Positions 47,913 through 59,926 of a DNA stretch of 64,000 bases are shown here, piece by piece. A program made the translations under genes and the position numbers. Position 1 is the first letter of the stretch; each line of letters opens with the position of its first letter. The notes beneath the pieces were generated by a model. The model saw only the letters and a program-made list of their open reading frames with translations. It had not been told where the DNA came from and searched no databases. Origin of the DNA: Fredinandcohnia aciditolerans (GTDB taxonomy: Bacteria; Bacillota; Bacilli; Bacillales; Bacillaceae_L); the NCBI GenBank assembly GCA_003640645.1, contig QGHH01000005.1, forward strand, positions 124,001 through 188,000, in the 5' to 3' direction.

Positions 47913-50510
47913 ATGGCAGAGTATACGCCGATGATAAAGCAGTATTTAACGATTAAGGCAGATTATCAAGATGCCTTTTTATTTTTTAGACTAGGTGATT
48001 TTTACGAAATGTTTTTTGATGATGCAGTAAATGCATCACAAATTTTAGAAATAACGTTAACGGCTAGAGATGGTGGTGTTGAAGAAAAAATCCCGATGTG
48101 CGGGGTCCCTTATCACTCAGCTGCAGGATATATTGAACAATTAGTGAATCAAGGATATAAAGTTGCGATCTGTGAGCAAACAGAAGACCCAAAACAGGCA
48201 AAAGGTGTCGTAAAACGTGAAGTTATACAATTAATTACACCTGGAACTGTAATGGAAGGTAAAAACTTACTAGATAAAGAAAATAATTTTCTAGCAACTG
48301 TTTCAAACTTTTCCGATAATTCTTTCGGATTTGCATTAACTGACTTAACAACAGGTGAAAACCGCGTCTCATTATTGTCTTCCCAGTTTGAAGAAGTTAT
48401 CGGAGAAATTTATGCAAATGGTGTAAAAGAGGTTGTTGTTTCAACCGATTTTGACGATCAGTATAAAAAAGCAATGATTGAACGTTGCCAGGTAACGATT
48501 TCGTATGAAGATAATTGCACAATTGCTGAACATTTTCAACAGCTTACCGAGGGGCTTGAGGATGAGAAATTGATTCTTACTTTTGGAAGATTATTAAATT
48601 ATTTAATAAAAACGCAAAAGCGCTCACTTGATCACCTTCAACAGGTTCGTATTTTTTATATTAATCAATTCATGAAAATTGATCTTTATTCAAAACGTAA
48701 TCTTGAGCTTACTGAAACGATTCGTAATAAAGGGAAAAAGGGTTCATTACTTTGGCTTCTGGACCAAACAGTTACTGCAATGGGAGGGCGTCTGTTAAAA
48801 CACTGGATCGACAGACCGTTATTAAATAAAAATGAAATTGAAGCCCGGCTTAACATGGTTCAAACCTTTATTGATCACTATTTTGAAAGATTAGAATTAA
48901 GGGATTTATTGAAGGAAGTATATGACCTTGAACGACTGGCTGGACGTGTAGCTTTCGGAAATGTAAATGCAAGAGACCTATTACAACTCAAAAAGTCACT
49001 TGAGCAGGTTCCGGGAATTTATCAACTTGTCACACAGTTACAGCACCCATATGCGGACAATCTCAGTAAACAAATGGACCTTTGCGAATCATTAACCGAC
49101 CTTCTTAAACGTTCCATTAAGGAGTCACCTCCTTTGTCTATCAAAGAAGGAGATATTATTAAAGATGGTTACAATGCCACCCTTGACCAATATCGTGATG
49201 CAAGCCGAAATGGTAAAACATGGATTGCATCATTAGAAAAACAGGAACGAGAGAAAACGGGAATAAAGTCTTTAAAAATTGGATATAACCGTGTCTTTGG
49301 ATATTATATCGAAGTGACAAAGTCCAATTTACAGTATTTACCAGATGGTTTGTATGAAAGAAAACAAACTCTAACTAATGCAGAACGTTTTATCACCCCT
49401 GAGCTTAAAGAAAAAGAAACATTAATTCTTGAAGCAGAGGAAAAGATTGTCCAATTAGAATATGATCTTTTTCTTGATATTCGCGAACAAGTTAAGAGCT
49501 ATATTCCAAGACTTCAGACATTAGCAAAGGTCATTAGTGAGCTTGATGTGCTGCAGTGCTTTGCAACGATAAGTGAAGAACGCCATTATTGTATGCCTCA
49601 TTTTTCTGAGGACAAGCTCTTTATTAAAGATGGACGTCATCCGGTTGTTGAGAAAGTGATGCAGGCACAGGAATATGTTCCAAATGATTGTGTGATGGAG
49701 CAAGGACGGTCATTGCTTCTTATTACAGGACCAAATATGTCTGGTAAGAGTACGTATATGAGACAGGTTGCACTGACATCAATTTTGGCACAAATTGGTT
49801 GTTTTGTTCCAGCAAGTGAAGCTGTTCTACCAATATATGATCAAGTATTCACTCGTATAGGTGCCGCAGATGACTTAATCTCTGGACAAAGTACCTTCAT
49901 GGTGGAAATGCTTGAAGCAAAAAATGCCATTGTCAACGCAACATCGAAAAGCTTATTATTATTTGATGAAATTGGACGTGGAACATCTACTTATGACGGA
50001 ATGGCTCTTGCACAAGCTATTATTGAATATATTCACCAAAATATCGGAGCACACACATTGTTCTCTACTCATTATCATGAGCTAACCGATTTAGAAACAG
50101 GTCTGGAAAACTTAGTGAATGTTCATGTGAGTGCGATAGAGGAAAATGATAATGTCGTCTTCCTTCACAAAATTAAAGAAGGCGCAGCAGATAAAAGCTA
50201 TGGTATTCATGTAGCAAAACTTGCTGAGCTTCCTGAGAACTTAATTGAACGTGCAAAAGAAATATTAAATCATCTTGAGCAAGGTGAAAAAGAAATTGCT
50301 GTAACGAAAGAAGAATCGATTGACCATACAGACAATCTACAGCTTTCATTTTTTGGGGAAACGAAGTCTTCCTACCAAAAAGAAGAAAAGCATGTGTCTT
50401 CTAAGGAAAAGGATATCTTGAAATCCATCAAAGATATGGATATTTTAGGACTAACACCTTTAGAGGCCATCAATAAGTTATATGAAATTCAAAAACAATT
50501 AAAAGGATAA
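47913..50510 (+). CDS. mutS: DNA mismatch repair protein MutS
   Basis: MutS (865 aa) recognises mismatches. The N-terminal mismatch-binding motif is [12 protein letters not shown] (the Phe-x-Glu pair is present as FYE). Walker [10 protein letters not shown] begins at residue 606, followed by the [12 protein letters not shown] signature and an HTH near the C-terminus. A short acidic linker leads to the C-terminal tail. mutL follows after 53 bp. Confidence 0.98.
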   Translation: MAEYTPMIKQYLTIKADYQDAFLFFRLGDFYEMFFDDAVNASQILEITLTARDGGVEEKIPMCGVPYHSAAGYIEQLVNQGYKVAICEQTEDPKQAKGVVKREVIQLITPGTVMEGKNLLDKENNFLATVSNFSDNSFGFALTDLTTGENRVSLLSSQFEEVIGEIYANGVKEVVVSTDFDDQYKKAMIERCQVTISYEDNCTIAEHFQQLTEGLEDEKLILTFGRLLNYLIKTQKRSLDHLQQVRIFYINQFMKIDLYSKRNLELTETIRNKGKKGSLLWLLDQTVTAMGGRLLKHWIDRPLLNKNEIEARLNMVQTFIDHYFERLELRDLLKEVYDLERLAGRVAFGNVNARDLLQLKKSLEQVPGIYQLVTQLQHPYADNLSKQMDLCESLTDLLKRSIKESPPLSIKEGDIIKDGYNATLDQYRDASRNGKTWIASLEKQEREKTGIKSLKIGYNRVFGYYIEVTKSNLQYLPDGLYERKQTLTNAERFITPELKEKETLILEAEEKIVQLEYDLFLDIREQVKSYIPRLQTLAKVISELDVLQCFATISEERHYCMPHFSEDKLFIKDGRHPVVEKVMQAQEYVPNDCVMEQGRSLLLITGPNMSGKSTYMRQVALTSILAQIGCFVPASEAVLPIYDQVFTRIGAADDLISGQSTFMVEMLEAKNAIVNATSKSLLLFDEIGRGTSTYDGMALAQAIIEYIHQNIGAHTLFSTHYHELTDLETGLENLVNVHVSAIEENDNVVFLHKIKEGAADKSYGIHVAKLAELPENLIERAKEILNHLEQGEKEIAVTKEESIDHTDNLQLSFFGETKSSYQKEEKHVSSKEKDILKSIKDMDILGLTPLEAINKLYEIQKQLKG

Positions 50511-50563
50511 AAACGAAGGTTCAATAAATTTTTGATTTTCTTAAAAGAGAATGAGGTGAAGGC

Positions 50564-52459
50564 ATGGGGAAAATCGTTCAACTAGATGACCTTCTTTCAA
50601 ATAAAATAGCAGCAGGGGAAGTAGTGGAGAGGCCAGCTTCAGTTGTAAAGGAATTAGTGGAGAATGCCATTGACGCAAACAGTACTGTTATCGAAATTGA
50701 AATAGAAGAAGCGGGCCTTTCCAAAATTCGAATAATTGACAATGGTGATGGCATGGATAGTGAAGATTGTGTGAATGCCTTTCATCGCCATGCAACAAGT
50801 AAAATAAAGGACGAAAATGATTTATTTCGAATCCGGACATTAGGGTTTAGAGGTGAGGCATTACCTAGTATTGCCTCTGTTTCTGAACTAGAAATGAAGA
50901 CCAGTACGGGAGATAATTCAGGTACTCATATTCTCATAAAAGGTGGACAGATTGCGGAGAAAAAGGCAACAAATAGTCGTAAAGGGACTGACATTACAGT
51001 TTCTAATCTTTTCTTTAATACTCCAGCTCGCTTAAAATATTTAAAAACCGTTCACACAGAGCTTGGCAATATTACCGATGCTGTCAATCGGATTGCCCTT
51101 GCTCACCCGGAAGTTTCCTTTCGGTTATTGCATAATGGAAAACGCCTTTTATATACAAGTGGGAATGGGGATGTTAGACAGGTACTTGCTGCGATCTATG
51201 GTTTAGGAATTGCAAAGCAAATGGTCCCTATTCATTTGCAATCATTAGACTTTAGTGTAGAAGGCTATATATCTATGCCTGAAGTTACAAGGGCATCAAG
51301 AAACTATATATCAACCATTATTAATGGTAGATATATAAGAAATTTTCCACTAGTTAAAGCTATTCAGCAAGGCTACCATACCTTATTACCGATTGGAAGA
51401 TTTCCAATTGTCTTGCTCGATATTAAGATGGACCCATTGTTAGTTGATGTGAATGTCCATCCAGCAAAACTAGAGGTTAGGATAAGTAAAGAACAAGAAC
51501 TTAATCAATTAATTGATCAAGGAATTAAGGATGTTTTTAAACATAAACAACTAATCCCGGATGCCATAAATCCAAAGAGGAAGGAAGTTCAAAAATCGGA
51601 GCAGCAAGAATTTGTATTTCAGCATTCCATAAAAACTGAACCACGAGAAAAACAACCCTTTGTCCCTAAATTTGTTGAGACAATTCAACAGGCTTCGAGG
51701 AAAGAAGAACTTAATATTGAAACACCAACTCAGGTTATTACATCTAGATATGAAGAAAAACCATATGATATGGAAAAACTAGTAATTGAAGAAAATGATT
51801 ACACAACTACCAGTAACTTGGATGAGATTGAAGAAACAGATTTTGAAAGTACTGAAATACACATAAACAAAGATGAACGTGTACCAGTTATGTATCCCAT
51901 CGGTCAAATGCACGGAACATATATCCTTGCTCAAAATGAGAAAGGTTTATATATTATCGATCAACATGCAGCTCAGGAGCGAATTAAATATGAATATTTC
52001 AGAGAAAAAGTAGGAGAAAATATTTCTGATCTTCAGGAACTTCTTCTTCCGATTACATTGGAATATTCAACTGACGAATGCATCAACATAAATGCTCATA
52101 AGCAAGATTTAGAACAGGTTGGAATTTACTTGGAACCATTCGGTCATAACAGTTACATTGTACGTTCACATCCCCAATGGTTTCCAAAAGGTGATGAAAA
52201 AGAAGTCATTGAGGAAATTATCGAGCAAGTGCTTAATGATAAGAAAATAGATATTAAGAAATTGAGAGAGGCAGCAGCGATTATGATGAGCTGTAAAGCT
52301 TCTATAAAAGCGAACCACCATTTACGTAACGATGAAATATTTGCATTACTTGAAACGCTCCGTAAAACAAGTGATCCATTTACATGCCCACACGGTCGAC
52401 CAATCATCATACACCATTCGACCTATGAAATGGAAAAGATGTTCAAACGAGTCATGTAA
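50564..52459 (+). CDS. mutL: DNA mismatch repair protein MutL
   Basis: MutL (631 aa) is the GHKL ATPase that links MutS to strand removal. ATPase motifs ENAIDAN, DNGDGM and TLGFRGEAL are in the N-terminal domain. The C-terminal endonuclease motif [12 protein letters not shown] starts at residue 466, with CPHGRP near the end, so nicking activity is expected. A variable linker lies at about 335-440. Confidence 0.98.
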   Translation: MGKIVQLDDLLSNKIAAGEVVERPASVVKELVENAIDANSTVIEIEIEEAGLSKIRIIDNGDGMDSEDCVNAFHRHATSKIKDENDLFRIRTLGFRGEALPSIASVSELEMKTSTGDNSGTHILIKGGQIAEKKATNSRKGTDITVSNLFFNTPARLKYLKTVHTELGNITDAVNRIALAHPEVSFRLLHNGKRLLYTSGNGDVRQVLAAIYGLGIAKQMVPIHLQSLDFSVEGYISMPEVTRASRNYISTIINGRYIRNFPLVKAIQQGYHTLLPIGRFPIVLLDIKMDPLLVDVNVHPAKLEVRISKEQELNQLIDQGIKDVFKHKQLIPDAINPKRKEVQKSEQQEFVFQHSIKTEPREKQPFVPKFVETIQQASRKEELNIETPTQVITSRYEEKPYDMEKLVIEENDYTTTSNLDEIEETDFESTEIHINKDERVPVMYPIGQMHGTYILAQNEKGLYIIDQHAAQERIKYEYFREKVGENISDLQELLLPITLEYSTDECININAHKQDLEQVGIYLEPFGHNSYIVRSHPQWFPKGDEKEVIEEIIEQVLNDKKIDIKKLREAAAIMMSCKASIKANHHLRNDEIFALLETLRKTSDPFTCPHGRPIIIHHSTYEMEKMFKRVM

Positions 52460-52479
52460 ATATACGATATAAAAAGTGC

Positions 52480-52511
52480 GGAAAACTCGCTAAATAGGCG
52501 AGTTTTCCCTA
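52480..52511 (+). terminator. Hairpin after mutL
   Basis: GGAAAACTCGC/GCGAGTTTTCC, an 11-bp stem, but the tail CTATAT is not a T-run. Confidence 0.7.
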
Positions 52512-52653
52512 TATAAGACAAAAGTAGTAGGAAACTATGATAAGGTTCAAGAAAATTGTTATTTTCTAAGTCAATTTGGTTATAATAATTTAGTATTCGT
52601 CTTATTATCTATGTTACGATAATAGTATGAATTGAGGTAAAGGTAGTGATTGA

Positions 52654-53601
52654 TTGGAAGAATTGAAAAAAGAAAAACTTGTCGTTCTAATTGGTCCAAC
52701 CGCAGTTGGAAAGACGAAACTAAGCATAGAACTTGCCAAAAAGCTTAATGCCGAAATAATAAGTGGAGATTCCATGCAAATTTATAAAGGGATGGATATC
52801 GGTACTGCCAAAATCACTAAAGATGAAATGGAAGGGATACCCCACTATCTCATTGACATTAAGGAACCACATGAAAGTTTTTCGGTAGCGGAGTTTCAAG
52901 AGGTTGTAAGAAAGTTAATAACGGAAATACATAATCGTGGTAAATTACCGATGATTGTTGGGGGTACAGGGCTGTATATTCAATCTGTATTATATGATTA
53001 TCAATTTACAGATGATGCTTCAAACCCTAATTATCGGAATATACTTGAACAAAAAGTTGCTGAAAGGGGAGTTGAACCTCTTTATCAGGAACTAAAAAAA
53101 ATAGACCCGGAGAGTGCAGAACGAATTCACCCCAACAATGTAAGAAGAGTCATTCGAGCCTTAGAGATTTACAAAACAACTGGGAAAACGATGACCGAAT
53201 ATTTGGAGGGACAGAAGCATGAACTTATCTATGATGTTGCCCTAATTGGATTAACAATGGAACGAGAGAAATTGTATGATCGCATTAACCATAGGGTTGA
53301 CTTGATGATAGAGTCAGGGCTGCTTGAAGAGGTAACAAATTTCCATTCTCAAGGTTTAAGAGATTGTCAATCCATCCAAGCAATTGGCTATAAAGAACTT
53401 TATAGTTATTTAGATGGGGCATCATCGCTAGATGAAGCAATCCAACAATTAAAACAAAATACACGCAGATATGCAAAGCGACAATTGACCTGGTTTCGAA
53501 ATAAAATGGATGTGAAATGGTTTGATATGTCAGCAAATAATGAGTTTGAAGAAAAATTTAATGAAATTTATAAATATATAGCAGGAAAGCTAGGAATTTA
53601 A
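52654..53601 (+). CDS. miaA: tRNA dimethylallyltransferase
   Basis: MiaA (315 aa) adds the dimethylallyl group to A37 of tRNAs, the substrate later used by MiaB. P-loop GPTAVGKT starts at residue 14; [16 protein letters not shown] and GGTGLYIQ follow. The TTG at 52654 follows AAAGGT by 9 nt. It precedes hfq, as in most bacteria. Confidence 0.96.
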   Translation: MEELKKEKLVVLIGPTAVGKTKLSIELAKKLNAEIISGDSMQIYKGMDIGTAKITKDEMEGIPHYLIDIKEPHESFSVAEFQEVVRKLITEIHNRGKLPMIVGGTGLYIQSVLYDYQFTDDASNPNYRNILEQKVAERGVEPLYQELKKIDPESAERIHPNNVRRVIRALEIYKTTGKTMTEYLEGQKHELIYDVALIGLTMEREKLYDRINHRVDLMIESGLLEEVTNFHSQGLRDCQSIQAIGYKELYSYLDGASSLDEAIQQLKQNTRRYAKRQLTWFRNKMDVKWFDMSANNEFEEKFNEIYKYIAGKLGI

Positions 53602-53695
53602 GAGAATAGATAATAATAAGATGTATTCGATTGTCCAAAATTGGGCAATGACAGTTTCGGCATTTTGTGCCGAAGATTCTAGAGGAGGACATTTC

Positions 53696-53920
53696 ATGAA
53701 ACAAGCAATCAATATCCAAGACCAAATTTTAAACACACTACGTAAGGATGGGACATTTGTAACTGTATTCTTATTAAATGGATACCAATTACGAGGATTA
53801 GTGAAAGGCTTTGATAACTTTACAGTTCTATTAGAAACTGAAGGAAAGCAGCAGCTTATTTATAAGCACGCAATCTCTACTTTCGCTCCACAAAAAAACA
53901 TTAAACTTGAGCTTGAATAA
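53696..53920 (+). CDS. hfq: RNA chaperone Hfq
   Basis: Hfq (74 aa) is a hexameric Sm-like RNA chaperone. The Sm1 segment [13 protein letters not shown] and the Sm2 YKHAIST are nearly identical to B. subtilis. The ATG at 53696 follows AGAGGAGGA; an in-frame ATG at 53621 would add 25 unrelated residues and is rejected. A terminator follows. Confidence 0.97.
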   Translation: MKQAINIQDQILNTLRKDGTFVTVFLLNGYQLRGLVKGFDNFTVLLETEGKQQLIYKHAISTFAPQKNIKLELE

Positions 53921-53929
53921 TATCCGAAA

Positions 53930-53966
53930 AAACAACCTTACTTGTAAAAGTAAGGTTGTTTTTTTC
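53930..53966 (+). terminator. Terminator after hfq
   Basis: AACAACCTTACTT/AAGTAAGGTTGTT arms around GTAA-type loop, followed by seven T. Confidence 0.94.
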
Positions 53967-54130
53967 ATCTTGTCTAATTTTTCTTCAAGATTTGTAAATT
54001 GGCTCATATACATATAGTGTTATGGAATATTTTCCGGGAAAGCGCAATCTTTGACAAAAAGCAAGAGTCTTTTGTAATAAAAGTGAGAAAATTGTAGAAA
54101 TAAAAGGGAAATTTAGTTTGCGATCTAGGT

Positions 54131-54247
54131 CTAGCTCCAGGCGCCATCGGCTCGAGTCATAAGCCAATCGCTTCTGAAGGTAAAAAGCACCTTCTGTCAG
54201 CGCTCGTCTTATGCTTGTCACCGATAGGCGGGCGCCTTGCGCTTTTC
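54131..54247. repeat. Dispersed cruciform repeat between hfq and spoVK
   Basis: This GC-rich island in a 400-bp AT-rich gap folds into one long interrupted stem: AGGCGCC/GGCGCCT (54139-54145 with 54231-54237), ATCGG/CCGAT, CATAAG/CTTATG (54158-54163 with 54208-54213) and an apical GAAGGT/ACCTTC. The opening CTAGCTCCAGGCGCC and closing TTGCGCTTTTC resemble, from memory, a repeat scattered through many Bacillus genomes. No coding capacity was found. Confidence 0.8.
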
Positions 54248-54320
54248 TATATTTCCTTGGGCTTTTGTCACGAATTTAACCCAACAACGTATAATGTACT
54301 GAAATGAGAGGTGAGAGCTC

Positions 54321-55268
54321 TTGGATCAACAACCCATTACAATGAAGAACAATGGACAAATAAATGTCGTTTTAAATGGAGAGAAAAAGAAATTAAAAGT
54401 ACTGCACTCTACATCTAGAGAAGCCATTTCAACGAAAATCCAAACAAAACATACAGCTCTAAAGGAAATAGAGGAAGAAATGAGCGCTCTTGTAGGTATG
54501 GATGAAATGAAGAAAATGGTAAAGGAAATCTATGCTTGGATTTATATTAATAAAAAGCGAGAAGAACAGGGTTTAAAGGCAGGAAAACAAGCCTTACACA
54601 TGATGTTTAAAGGAAACCCTGGAACAGGTAAGACGACTGTTGCTCGATTATTAGGAAAATTATTTTTGCAAATGAATGTCCTATCAAAAGGGCATCTCAT
54701 TGAAGCAGAAAGAGCTGACCTGGTCGGGGAATATATCGGTCATACCGCACAAAAGACACGGGATTTAATTAAAAAGGCTATTGGTGGCATATTATTCATT
54801 GATGAGGCGTATTCTCTAGCTAGAGGTGGAGAAAAGGACTTCGGAAAAGAAGCTATAGATACGTTAGTTAAACATATGGAAGATAAGCAGCACGAATTTG
54901 TTTTGATTTTAGCGGGATACTCAAAAGAAATGGACCATTTCTTATCTTTAAATCCAGGATTATATTCTCGTTTTCCACTTGTAATTGATTTTCCGGATTA
55001 TACCGTTGAACAGTTAATGGAAATTTCAGCAAAAATGATGGTGGAACGTGAATATGAATTCAGTCCAGAGGCAGAAAGAAAATTACGTGAGCATTTACTT
55101 GCTGTTAAAATGGATTCTTACCCTGGAAAATTTAGTAATGGGCGTTATGTTCGGAATATCATTGAAAAATCAATTCGAAGTCAAGCAATGAGATTATTAA
55201 TCGACGATACTTACAGTAAACAGGACCTTCAGACAATTAGAACACAGGACTTGATTTTCAAAGAATAA
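54321..55268 (+). CDS. spoVK: Stage V sporulation AAA protein SpoVK
   Basis: SpoVK (315 aa) is a CbbX-type AAA+ ATPase made in the mother cell and needed for spore maturation. Walker A GNPGTGKTT starts at residue 98 and Walker B is FIDEAYSL; the sensor region SRFPLVIDFPDY follows. The TTG start at 54321 follows GAGAGGTGAG. The first 45 residues differ from B. subtilis; the rest is highly similar. Confidence 0.94.
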   Translation: MDQQPITMKNNGQINVVLNGEKKKLKVLHSTSREAISTKIQTKHTALKEIEEEMSALVGMDEMKKMVKEIYAWIYINKKREEQGLKAGKQALHMMFKGNPGTGKTTVARLLGKLFLQMNVLSKGHLIEAERADLVGEYIGHTAQKTRDLIKKAIGGILFIDEAYSLARGGEKDFGKEAIDTLVKHMEDKQHEFVLILAGYSKEMDHFLSLNPGLYSRFPLVIDFPDYTVEQLMEISAKMMVEREYEFSPEAERKLREHLLAVKMDSYPGKFSNGRYVRNIIEKSIRSQAMRLLIDDTYSKQDLQTIRTQDLIFKE

Positions 55269-55272
55269 ACGT

Positions 55273-55300
55273 GCCGCCTATTATTAGGCGGTTTATTTTA
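55273..55300 (+). terminator. Terminator after spoVK
   Basis: CCGCCTA/TAGGCGG with a TTAT-type loop and TTTATTTTA tail. Confidence 0.8.
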
Positions 55301-55379
55301 ATTTCAAAATTGGTATAGTTTCATTATATTTGATATGATAACGTAAGAAAAACACCTTCCATGAAAGTAGGTAAATTGA

Positions 55380-56645
55380 TTGGTAAACGAACAAAAGAAA
55401 GATATGGAAAAAGCGATACTTGTAGGCTGTCATATTCAAAATGAAGACGAAAGTCGGTTTGAATACTCGCTCGAAGAATTACAATCACTAACAAAAACAG
55501 CCAAGGGCCAAGTGGTAATGACTGTTACGCAAAAGCGTGCAAAAGTCCATCCTGCTACATACATAGGAAAAGGAAAAGTGGAAGAGTTAGTGCATCTTGA
55601 AGAAGAACTAGAGCCAGATGTAATCATTTTTAATGATGAGTTATCCCCAAGCCAAGTAAGGAATCTATCTGCTAGTCTTCAAGCTAGGGTGATTGATCGT
55701 ACCCAGCTAATTCTTGACATCTTTGCTTCTAGAGCAAACTCAAAAGAAGGAAAATTACAGGTAGAATTAGCACAGCTCCAATATCTATTACCCCGATTAA
55801 CAGGTAAGGGGATTGAATTATCAAGACTTGGAGGTGGAATTGGGACGAGAGGTCCAGGGGAAACAAAACTGGAGACTGATAGAAGACATATCCATAAGCG
55901 GATTGATGATATCAGAAATCAATTATCAGTTATTGTACAGCACAGGGAGCGCTATCGCGAACGTAGAAAGAAAAATAATACATATCAAATTGCTTTGGTA
56001 GGTTATACAAATGCGGGGAAATCGACATTATTTAACAGACTGACTGAGGCAGATTCATTTGAAGAAAATTTATTATTTGCGACACTTGACCCAATGACTC
56101 GTAAAATGATTCTTCCTTGTGGATTAACTACACTATTAACGGATACAGTAGGATTTATTCAAGATTTGCCTACTTCACTAGTAGCTGCGTTTCGCTCTAC
56201 TTTAGAAGAGGTAAAAGAAGCAGATTTAATTGTTCATGTGGTTGATTCTTCAAATTCTGATTATTTTAATCATGAAAAAACAGTATTGAAGCTTTTGGAT
56301 GAACTAGGTGTTGAATCAATTCCGATTCTGACTCTTTATAATAAAAAAGATAAAGTTCACCCTGATTTTGTTCCTTCGTCAACATCTAAATCCATTTTAG
56401 TCAGTGCATTTGATGAAAATGATTTAGTGGTAATTAAGACAAGGGTAGAGGATTCAATGATTGAGGAGATGAAAGAATACCAGGTATCTCTACCTAGCTC
56501 GGAAGGTAGACTATTAGCACATTTAAAACAAGAAACGATTTTGAAAGAACTGCGTTACAATGAGGAAGCGGAAAAATACGATTGCACTGGTTTTATTTTT
56601 CCTAGTCACTCATTAAATGGACAACTAGACGATTTTCAATCATAA
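55380..56645 (+). CDS. hflX: Ribosome-associated GTPase HflX
   Basis: HflX (421 aa; YnbA) is a GTPase that binds the 50S subunit and rescues stalled ribosomes. The N-terminal HflX domain carries [23 protein letters not shown] as two sub-segments; G1 GYTNAGKST begins at residue 208 and DTVGFI is G3. The TTG at 55380 is chosen; an ATG at 55404 in the same frame is the alternative. ynbB follows closely. Confidence 0.93.
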   Translation: MVNEQKKDMEKAILVGCHIQNEDESRFEYSLEELQSLTKTAKGQVVMTVTQKRAKVHPATYIGKGKVEELVHLEEELEPDVIIFNDELSPSQVRNLSASLQARVIDRTQLILDIFASRANSKEGKLQVELAQLQYLLPRLTGKGIELSRLGGGIGTRGPGETKLETDRRHIHKRIDDIRNQLSVIVQHRERYRERRKKNNTYQIALVGYTNAGKSTLFNRLTEADSFEENLLFATLDPMTRKMILPCGLTTLLTDTVGFIQDLPTSLVAAFRSTLEEVKEADLIVHVVDSSNSDYFNHEKTVLKLLDELGVESIPILTLYNKKDKVHPDFVPSSTSKSILVSAFDENDLVVIKTRVEDSMIEEMKEYQVSLPSSEGRLLAHLKQETILKELRYNEEAEKYDCTGFIFPSHSLNGQLDDFQS

Positions 56646-56658
56646 AGGGGAAAACATC

Positions 56659-57939
56659 ATGTTTACAGAATTAGATTATGGTAAACTAATTTCGGAATTA
56701 GTTGAAGAAACCGAACAAGAAATTAAAGAGGTACATACAAAGATTGATAAAAATATTGATTACAATCAATATCAAGTATTAAAAAGCTTCCAAGATAATC
56801 GAGTAAGTGATTCTCACTTCATTCCCTCAACAGGCTATGGCTATGATGATATTGGAAGAGATACATTGGAAGCGGTGTACGCCCATATTTTCGGGGCTGA
56901 AGCAGCGCTTGTACGTCCACAAATTATTTCAGGGACTCATGCCATTTCGATTGCATTGTTTGGTGTGTTGCGACCGAATGATGAATTGCTATATATTACA
57001 GGAAATCCATATGATACTTTAGAAGAGATTGTAGGCATTAGAGGTACAGGAAATGGATCTTTAAAGGAGTTTCATATTGGTTATAATACAGTCGATCTAA
57101 CACCTGAAGGAAGACCTGACTTTGAAGCAATTAAAAATGCTATTCATGAAAATACAAAAATGATTGGAATTCAGCGTTCAAAAGGATATGCAACAAGACC
57201 TTCCTTCACGATTACAGAAATAAAAGAAATGATCCAGTTCGTCAAAGAAATCAAGCCTGATGTTGTTGTTTTTGTTGATAATTGTTATGGTGAATTCGTT
57301 GAATTACAAGAACCATGTCATGTTGGAGCTGATTTAATTGCCGGTTCGCTTATTAAAAATCCAGGAGGCGGACTTGCAAAAACTGGCGGATATTTAGTGG
57401 GAAAAAAAGATCTTGTTGATGCATGTTCATATCGAATGACATCCCCTGGCATTGGAGCAGAGGCAGGGGCATCACTTTATTCTCTGCAGGAAATGTATCA
57501 GGGATTATTCCTTGCACCACATATTGTGGGACAAGCGTTAAAAGGAGCCGTATTTACAGCTGCGATTTTAGAAAAAATCGGTCTGAAAACAGAGCCAAGC
57601 TGGAATAGTGAAAGAACAGATTTAATTCAATCTGTTCAATTTGATAACAAAGATATGATGGTTTCCTTCTGTCAAGCAATCCAATATGCTTCTCCTATAA
57701 ACTCACACGTAACGCCATATCCAAGTTATATGCCGGGGTATGAGGATGACGTGATCATGGCAGCAGGAACGTTTATTCAAGGTGCTAGCATTGAATTAAC
57801 AGCGGATGGTCCAACACGTCCTCCATATGTTGCATATGTACAAGGTGGACTTACATATTCTCATGTGAAAATTGCCATTTGTCTTGCGCTTAACCAACTG
57901 CTTACCAAACAACTAATTTCAATAAAAAATGAGGATTAA
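56659..57939 (+). CDS. ynbB: PLP-dependent YnbB (methionine gamma-lyase family)
   Basis: A 426-aa fold-type I PLP enzyme of the YnbB/aluminium-resistance family. The likely Schiff-base Lys lies in GSLIKNPGGGLAKTGG, and DNCYGEF supplies the Asp that contacts the pyridine. Its reaction is not established. It is 13 nt after hflX with an AAAGGGG site, and precedes glnR as in B. subtilis. Confidence 0.92.
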   Translation: MFTELDYGKLISELVEETEQEIKEVHTKIDKNIDYNQYQVLKSFQDNRVSDSHFIPSTGYGYDDIGRDTLEAVYAHIFGAEAALVRPQIISGTHAISIALFGVLRPNDELLYITGNPYDTLEEIVGIRGTGNGSLKEFHIGYNTVDLTPEGRPDFEAIKNAIHENTKMIGIQRSKGYATRPSFTITEIKEMIQFVKEIKPDVVVFVDNCYGEFVELQEPCHVGADLIAGSLIKNPGGGLAKTGGYLVGKKDLVDACSYRMTSPGIGAEAGASLYSLQEMYQGLFLAPHIVGQALKGAVFTAAILEKIGLKTEPSWNSERTDLIQSVQFDNKDMMVSFCQAIQYASPINSHVTPYPSYMPGYEDDVIMAAGTFIQGASIELTADGPTRPPYVAYVQGGLTYSHVKIAICLALNQLLTKQLISIKNED

Positions 57940-57966
57940 ACTCCTCTTTTTTTATATGAATTTTCA

Positions 57967-57983
57967 TGTTATGTTTTCTAACA
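57967..57983 (+). promoter_or_regulatory. GlnR/TnrA box 1
   Basis: TGTTA-N7-TAACA is a perfect match to TGTNA-N7-TNACA, just upstream of the glnRA promoter. Confidence 0.9.
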
Positions 57984-57988
57984 TTAGG

Positions 57989-58015
57989 TTGACAGATAAT
58001 CTAACATCATATAAT
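57989..58015 (+). promoter_or_regulatory. glnRA promoter with GlnR/TnrA box 2
   Basis: TTGACA (57989-57994) and TATAAT (58010-58015) with a 15-bp spacer. Box 2, TGACA-N7-TAACA (57990-58006), has one mismatch and covers the -35 and spacer, so binding would block RNA polymerase. Confidence 0.82.
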
Positions 58016-58049
58016 ATTAACTTATTCATTGCGAAAAGGAGGATCCCAT

Positions 58050-58451
58050 ATGAGTGATGAAATTCGACGTTCCATGCCACTCTTTCCGATTGGAATTGTC
58101 ATGCAATTAACTGAATTATCTGCAAGGCAAATTCGCTATTATGAGGAAAATGGTTTGATTTCTCCAGCAAGAACTGAAACAAATCGAAGACTATACTCAT
58201 TTAATGACGTTGATCGATTACTTGAAATAAAAAGCTTGATCGAACAAAAGGTCAATTTGGCAGGAATTAAACAAATATTCGCAGTCCGTAATTCAGGACA
58301 AGTTGCGGAAGAAAAACCTGTTGAGCCTGTGAAACAGGAAATATCTAATTCTGAGCTGAGAAAACTTTTAAGAAATGAATTATTGCAAGCCGGAAGATTT
58401 AAAAAGCAGTCAGGTCCGCATCATAATGATATGTCGAGATTTTTTCATTAA
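58050..58451 (+). CDS. glnR: MerR-family nitrogen regulator GlnR
   Basis: GlnR (133 aa) represses glnRA in nitrogen excess when its C-terminal tail is released by feedback-inhibited glutamine synthetase. The MerR helix-turn-helix [13 protein letters not shown] is present, and the tail ends DMSRFFH as in B. subtilis. The ATG at 58050 follows AAGGAGGAT; a longer frame from 58029 overlaps the ribosome-binding site. Two GlnR boxes sit on its promoter. Confidence 0.97.
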   Translation: MSDEIRRSMPLFPIGIVMQLTELSARQIRYYEENGLISPARTETNRRLYSFNDVDRLLEIKSLIEQKVNLAGIKQIFAVRNSGQVAEEKPVEPVKQEISNSELRKLLRNELLQAGRFKKQSGPHHNDMSRFFH

Positions 58452-58504
58452 TAGCTTATTGATTACAAAACTATACTTACAACTAGGTTTGGGGAGGAAA
58501 CACA

Positions 58505-59839
58505 ATGTCCAAATATACGAAAGATGATATTTTTCGTTTAGCAAAAGAAGAGAATGTAAAATTTATTCGTTTACAATTTACAGATATTCTTGGAACAATT
58601 AAAAACGTTGAAATTCCCGTAAGTCAATTAGAAAAAGCATTGAGCAATAAAATGATGTTTGATGGCTCTTCAATCGAAGGCTTTGTTCGTATCGAAGAAT
58701 CAGATATGTACCTATATCCAGATTTAAATACATGGGTAGTTTTCCCGTGGACTGCAGAAAAAGGGAAGGTTGCTCGTTTAATTTGTGATATTCATAATGC
58801 AGATGGTACTCCATTCGAAGGGGACCCTCGTAACAACTTAAAGAGAGTCTTGAAAGAAATGGAAGAACTAGGTTTTACGAATTTCAATCTTGGCCCTGAA
58901 CCTGAATTTTTCTTATTTAAGTTAAATGAAAAAGGTGAACCAACACTTGAACTTAACGATAATGGTGGTTACTTTGACTTAGCGCCAACAGACCTTGGTG
59001 AAAACTGCCGCCGTGATATCGTATTAGAGCTTGAGGAAATGGGATTTGAAATTGAGGCTTCTCACCATGAGGTTGCACCTGGACAACACGAAATTGATTT
59101 TAAATACGAGGATGCTTTAACAGCGTGTGATGAAATTCAGACCTTTAAGCTTGTTGTAAAAACAATTGCTCGTAAACATGGTTTACATGCAACCTTTATG
59201 CCAAAACCATTGTTTGGAGTAGCGGGTTCAGGAATGCACTGTAACCTATCCTTATTCAAAGGTGCGGAAAATGCATTCTTTGATCCAAATGCGGATCTAC
59301 AATTAAGTGAGGATGCCAGACATTTTATTGCGGGTATTTTAAAGCATGCGCCTAATTTTACAGCTGTTACAAATCCAACTGTAAACTCATATAAACGACT
59401 AGTACCTGGTTATGAAGCACCTTGTTATGTGGCTTGGTCTGCTCAAAATAGAAGTCCACTTGTTCGAATCCCGGCTTCACGTGGTTTAAGCACACGTGTC
59501 GAGGTGCGTTCAGTTGACCCAGCAGCAAACCCTTATATGGCAATGGCTGTATTATTAGCTGCAGGATTAGATGGTATCAAAAACAAATTGACACCACCAG
59601 CACCTGTTGACAGAAATATCTATGTGATGAATAAAGAAGAGCGTAATGAAGCGGGCATTGTGGATTTACCACCAACTTTATCTCTTGCATTGGATATGCT
59701 TAAGCAGGATGAAGTGTTAATCAAAGCATTAGGCGGACATCTGTTCGAACACTTTATTGAAGCAAAAGAGATCGAATGGGATATGTTCCGTACCCAGGTT
59801 CATCCATGGGAGAGAGAGCAATACATGACTATGTATTAA
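58505..59839 (+). CDS. glnA: Glutamine synthetase type I-alpha
   Basis: GlnA (444 aa) makes glutamine from glutamate and ammonium and, when feedback-inhibited, acts as co-regulator of GlnR and Tnr[10 protein letters not shown], the GAGSGMH-like segment VAGSGMHCN and [17 protein letters not shown] are family motifs. No adenylylation-type insertion is seen, consistent with the Gram-positive I-alpha class. It follows glnR by 53 bp. Confidence 0.98.
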   Translation: MSKYTKDDIFRLAKEENVKFIRLQFTDILGTIKNVEIPVSQLEKALSNKMMFDGSSIEGFVRIEESDMYLYPDLNTWVVFPWTAEKGKVARLICDIHNADGTPFEGDPRNNLKRVLKEMEELGFTNFNLGPEPEFFLFKLNEKGEPTLELNDNGGYFDLAPTDLGENCRRDIVLELEEMGFEIEASHHEVAPGQHEIDFKYEDALTACDEIQTFKLVVKTIARKHGLHATFMPKPLFGVAGSGMHCNLSLFKGAENAFFDPNADLQLSEDARHFIAGILKHAPNFTAVTNPTVNSYKRLVPGYEAPCYVAWSAQNRSPLVRIPASRGLSTRVEVRSVDPAANPYMAMAVLLAAGLDGIKNKLTPPAPVDRNIYVMNKEERNEAGIVDLPPTLSLALDMLKQDEVLIKALGGHLFEHFIEAKEIEWDMFRTQVHPWEREQYMTMY

Positions 59840-59848
59840 TAAATGAAT

Positions 59849-59880
59849 CCTTAACACATCCACGTGTTAAGGGTTTTTTT
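59849..59880 (+). terminator. Terminator after glnA
   Basis: CCTTAACAC/GTGTTAAGG with an ATCCAC loop and seven or eight T. Confidence 0.94.
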
Positions 59881-59886
59881 GCTAAT

Positions 59887-59922
59887 AAAAAGGGAACATT
59901 TCATTTAGAAATGTTCCTTTTT
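59887..59922 (-). terminator. Terminator of lexA
   Basis: AAGGGAACATTTC/GAAATGTTCCTTTT arms around ATTTA; it reads as a terminator for the minus strand with T-run on that strand, and possibly both ways. Confidence 0.8.
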
Positions 59923-59926
59923 GAGA

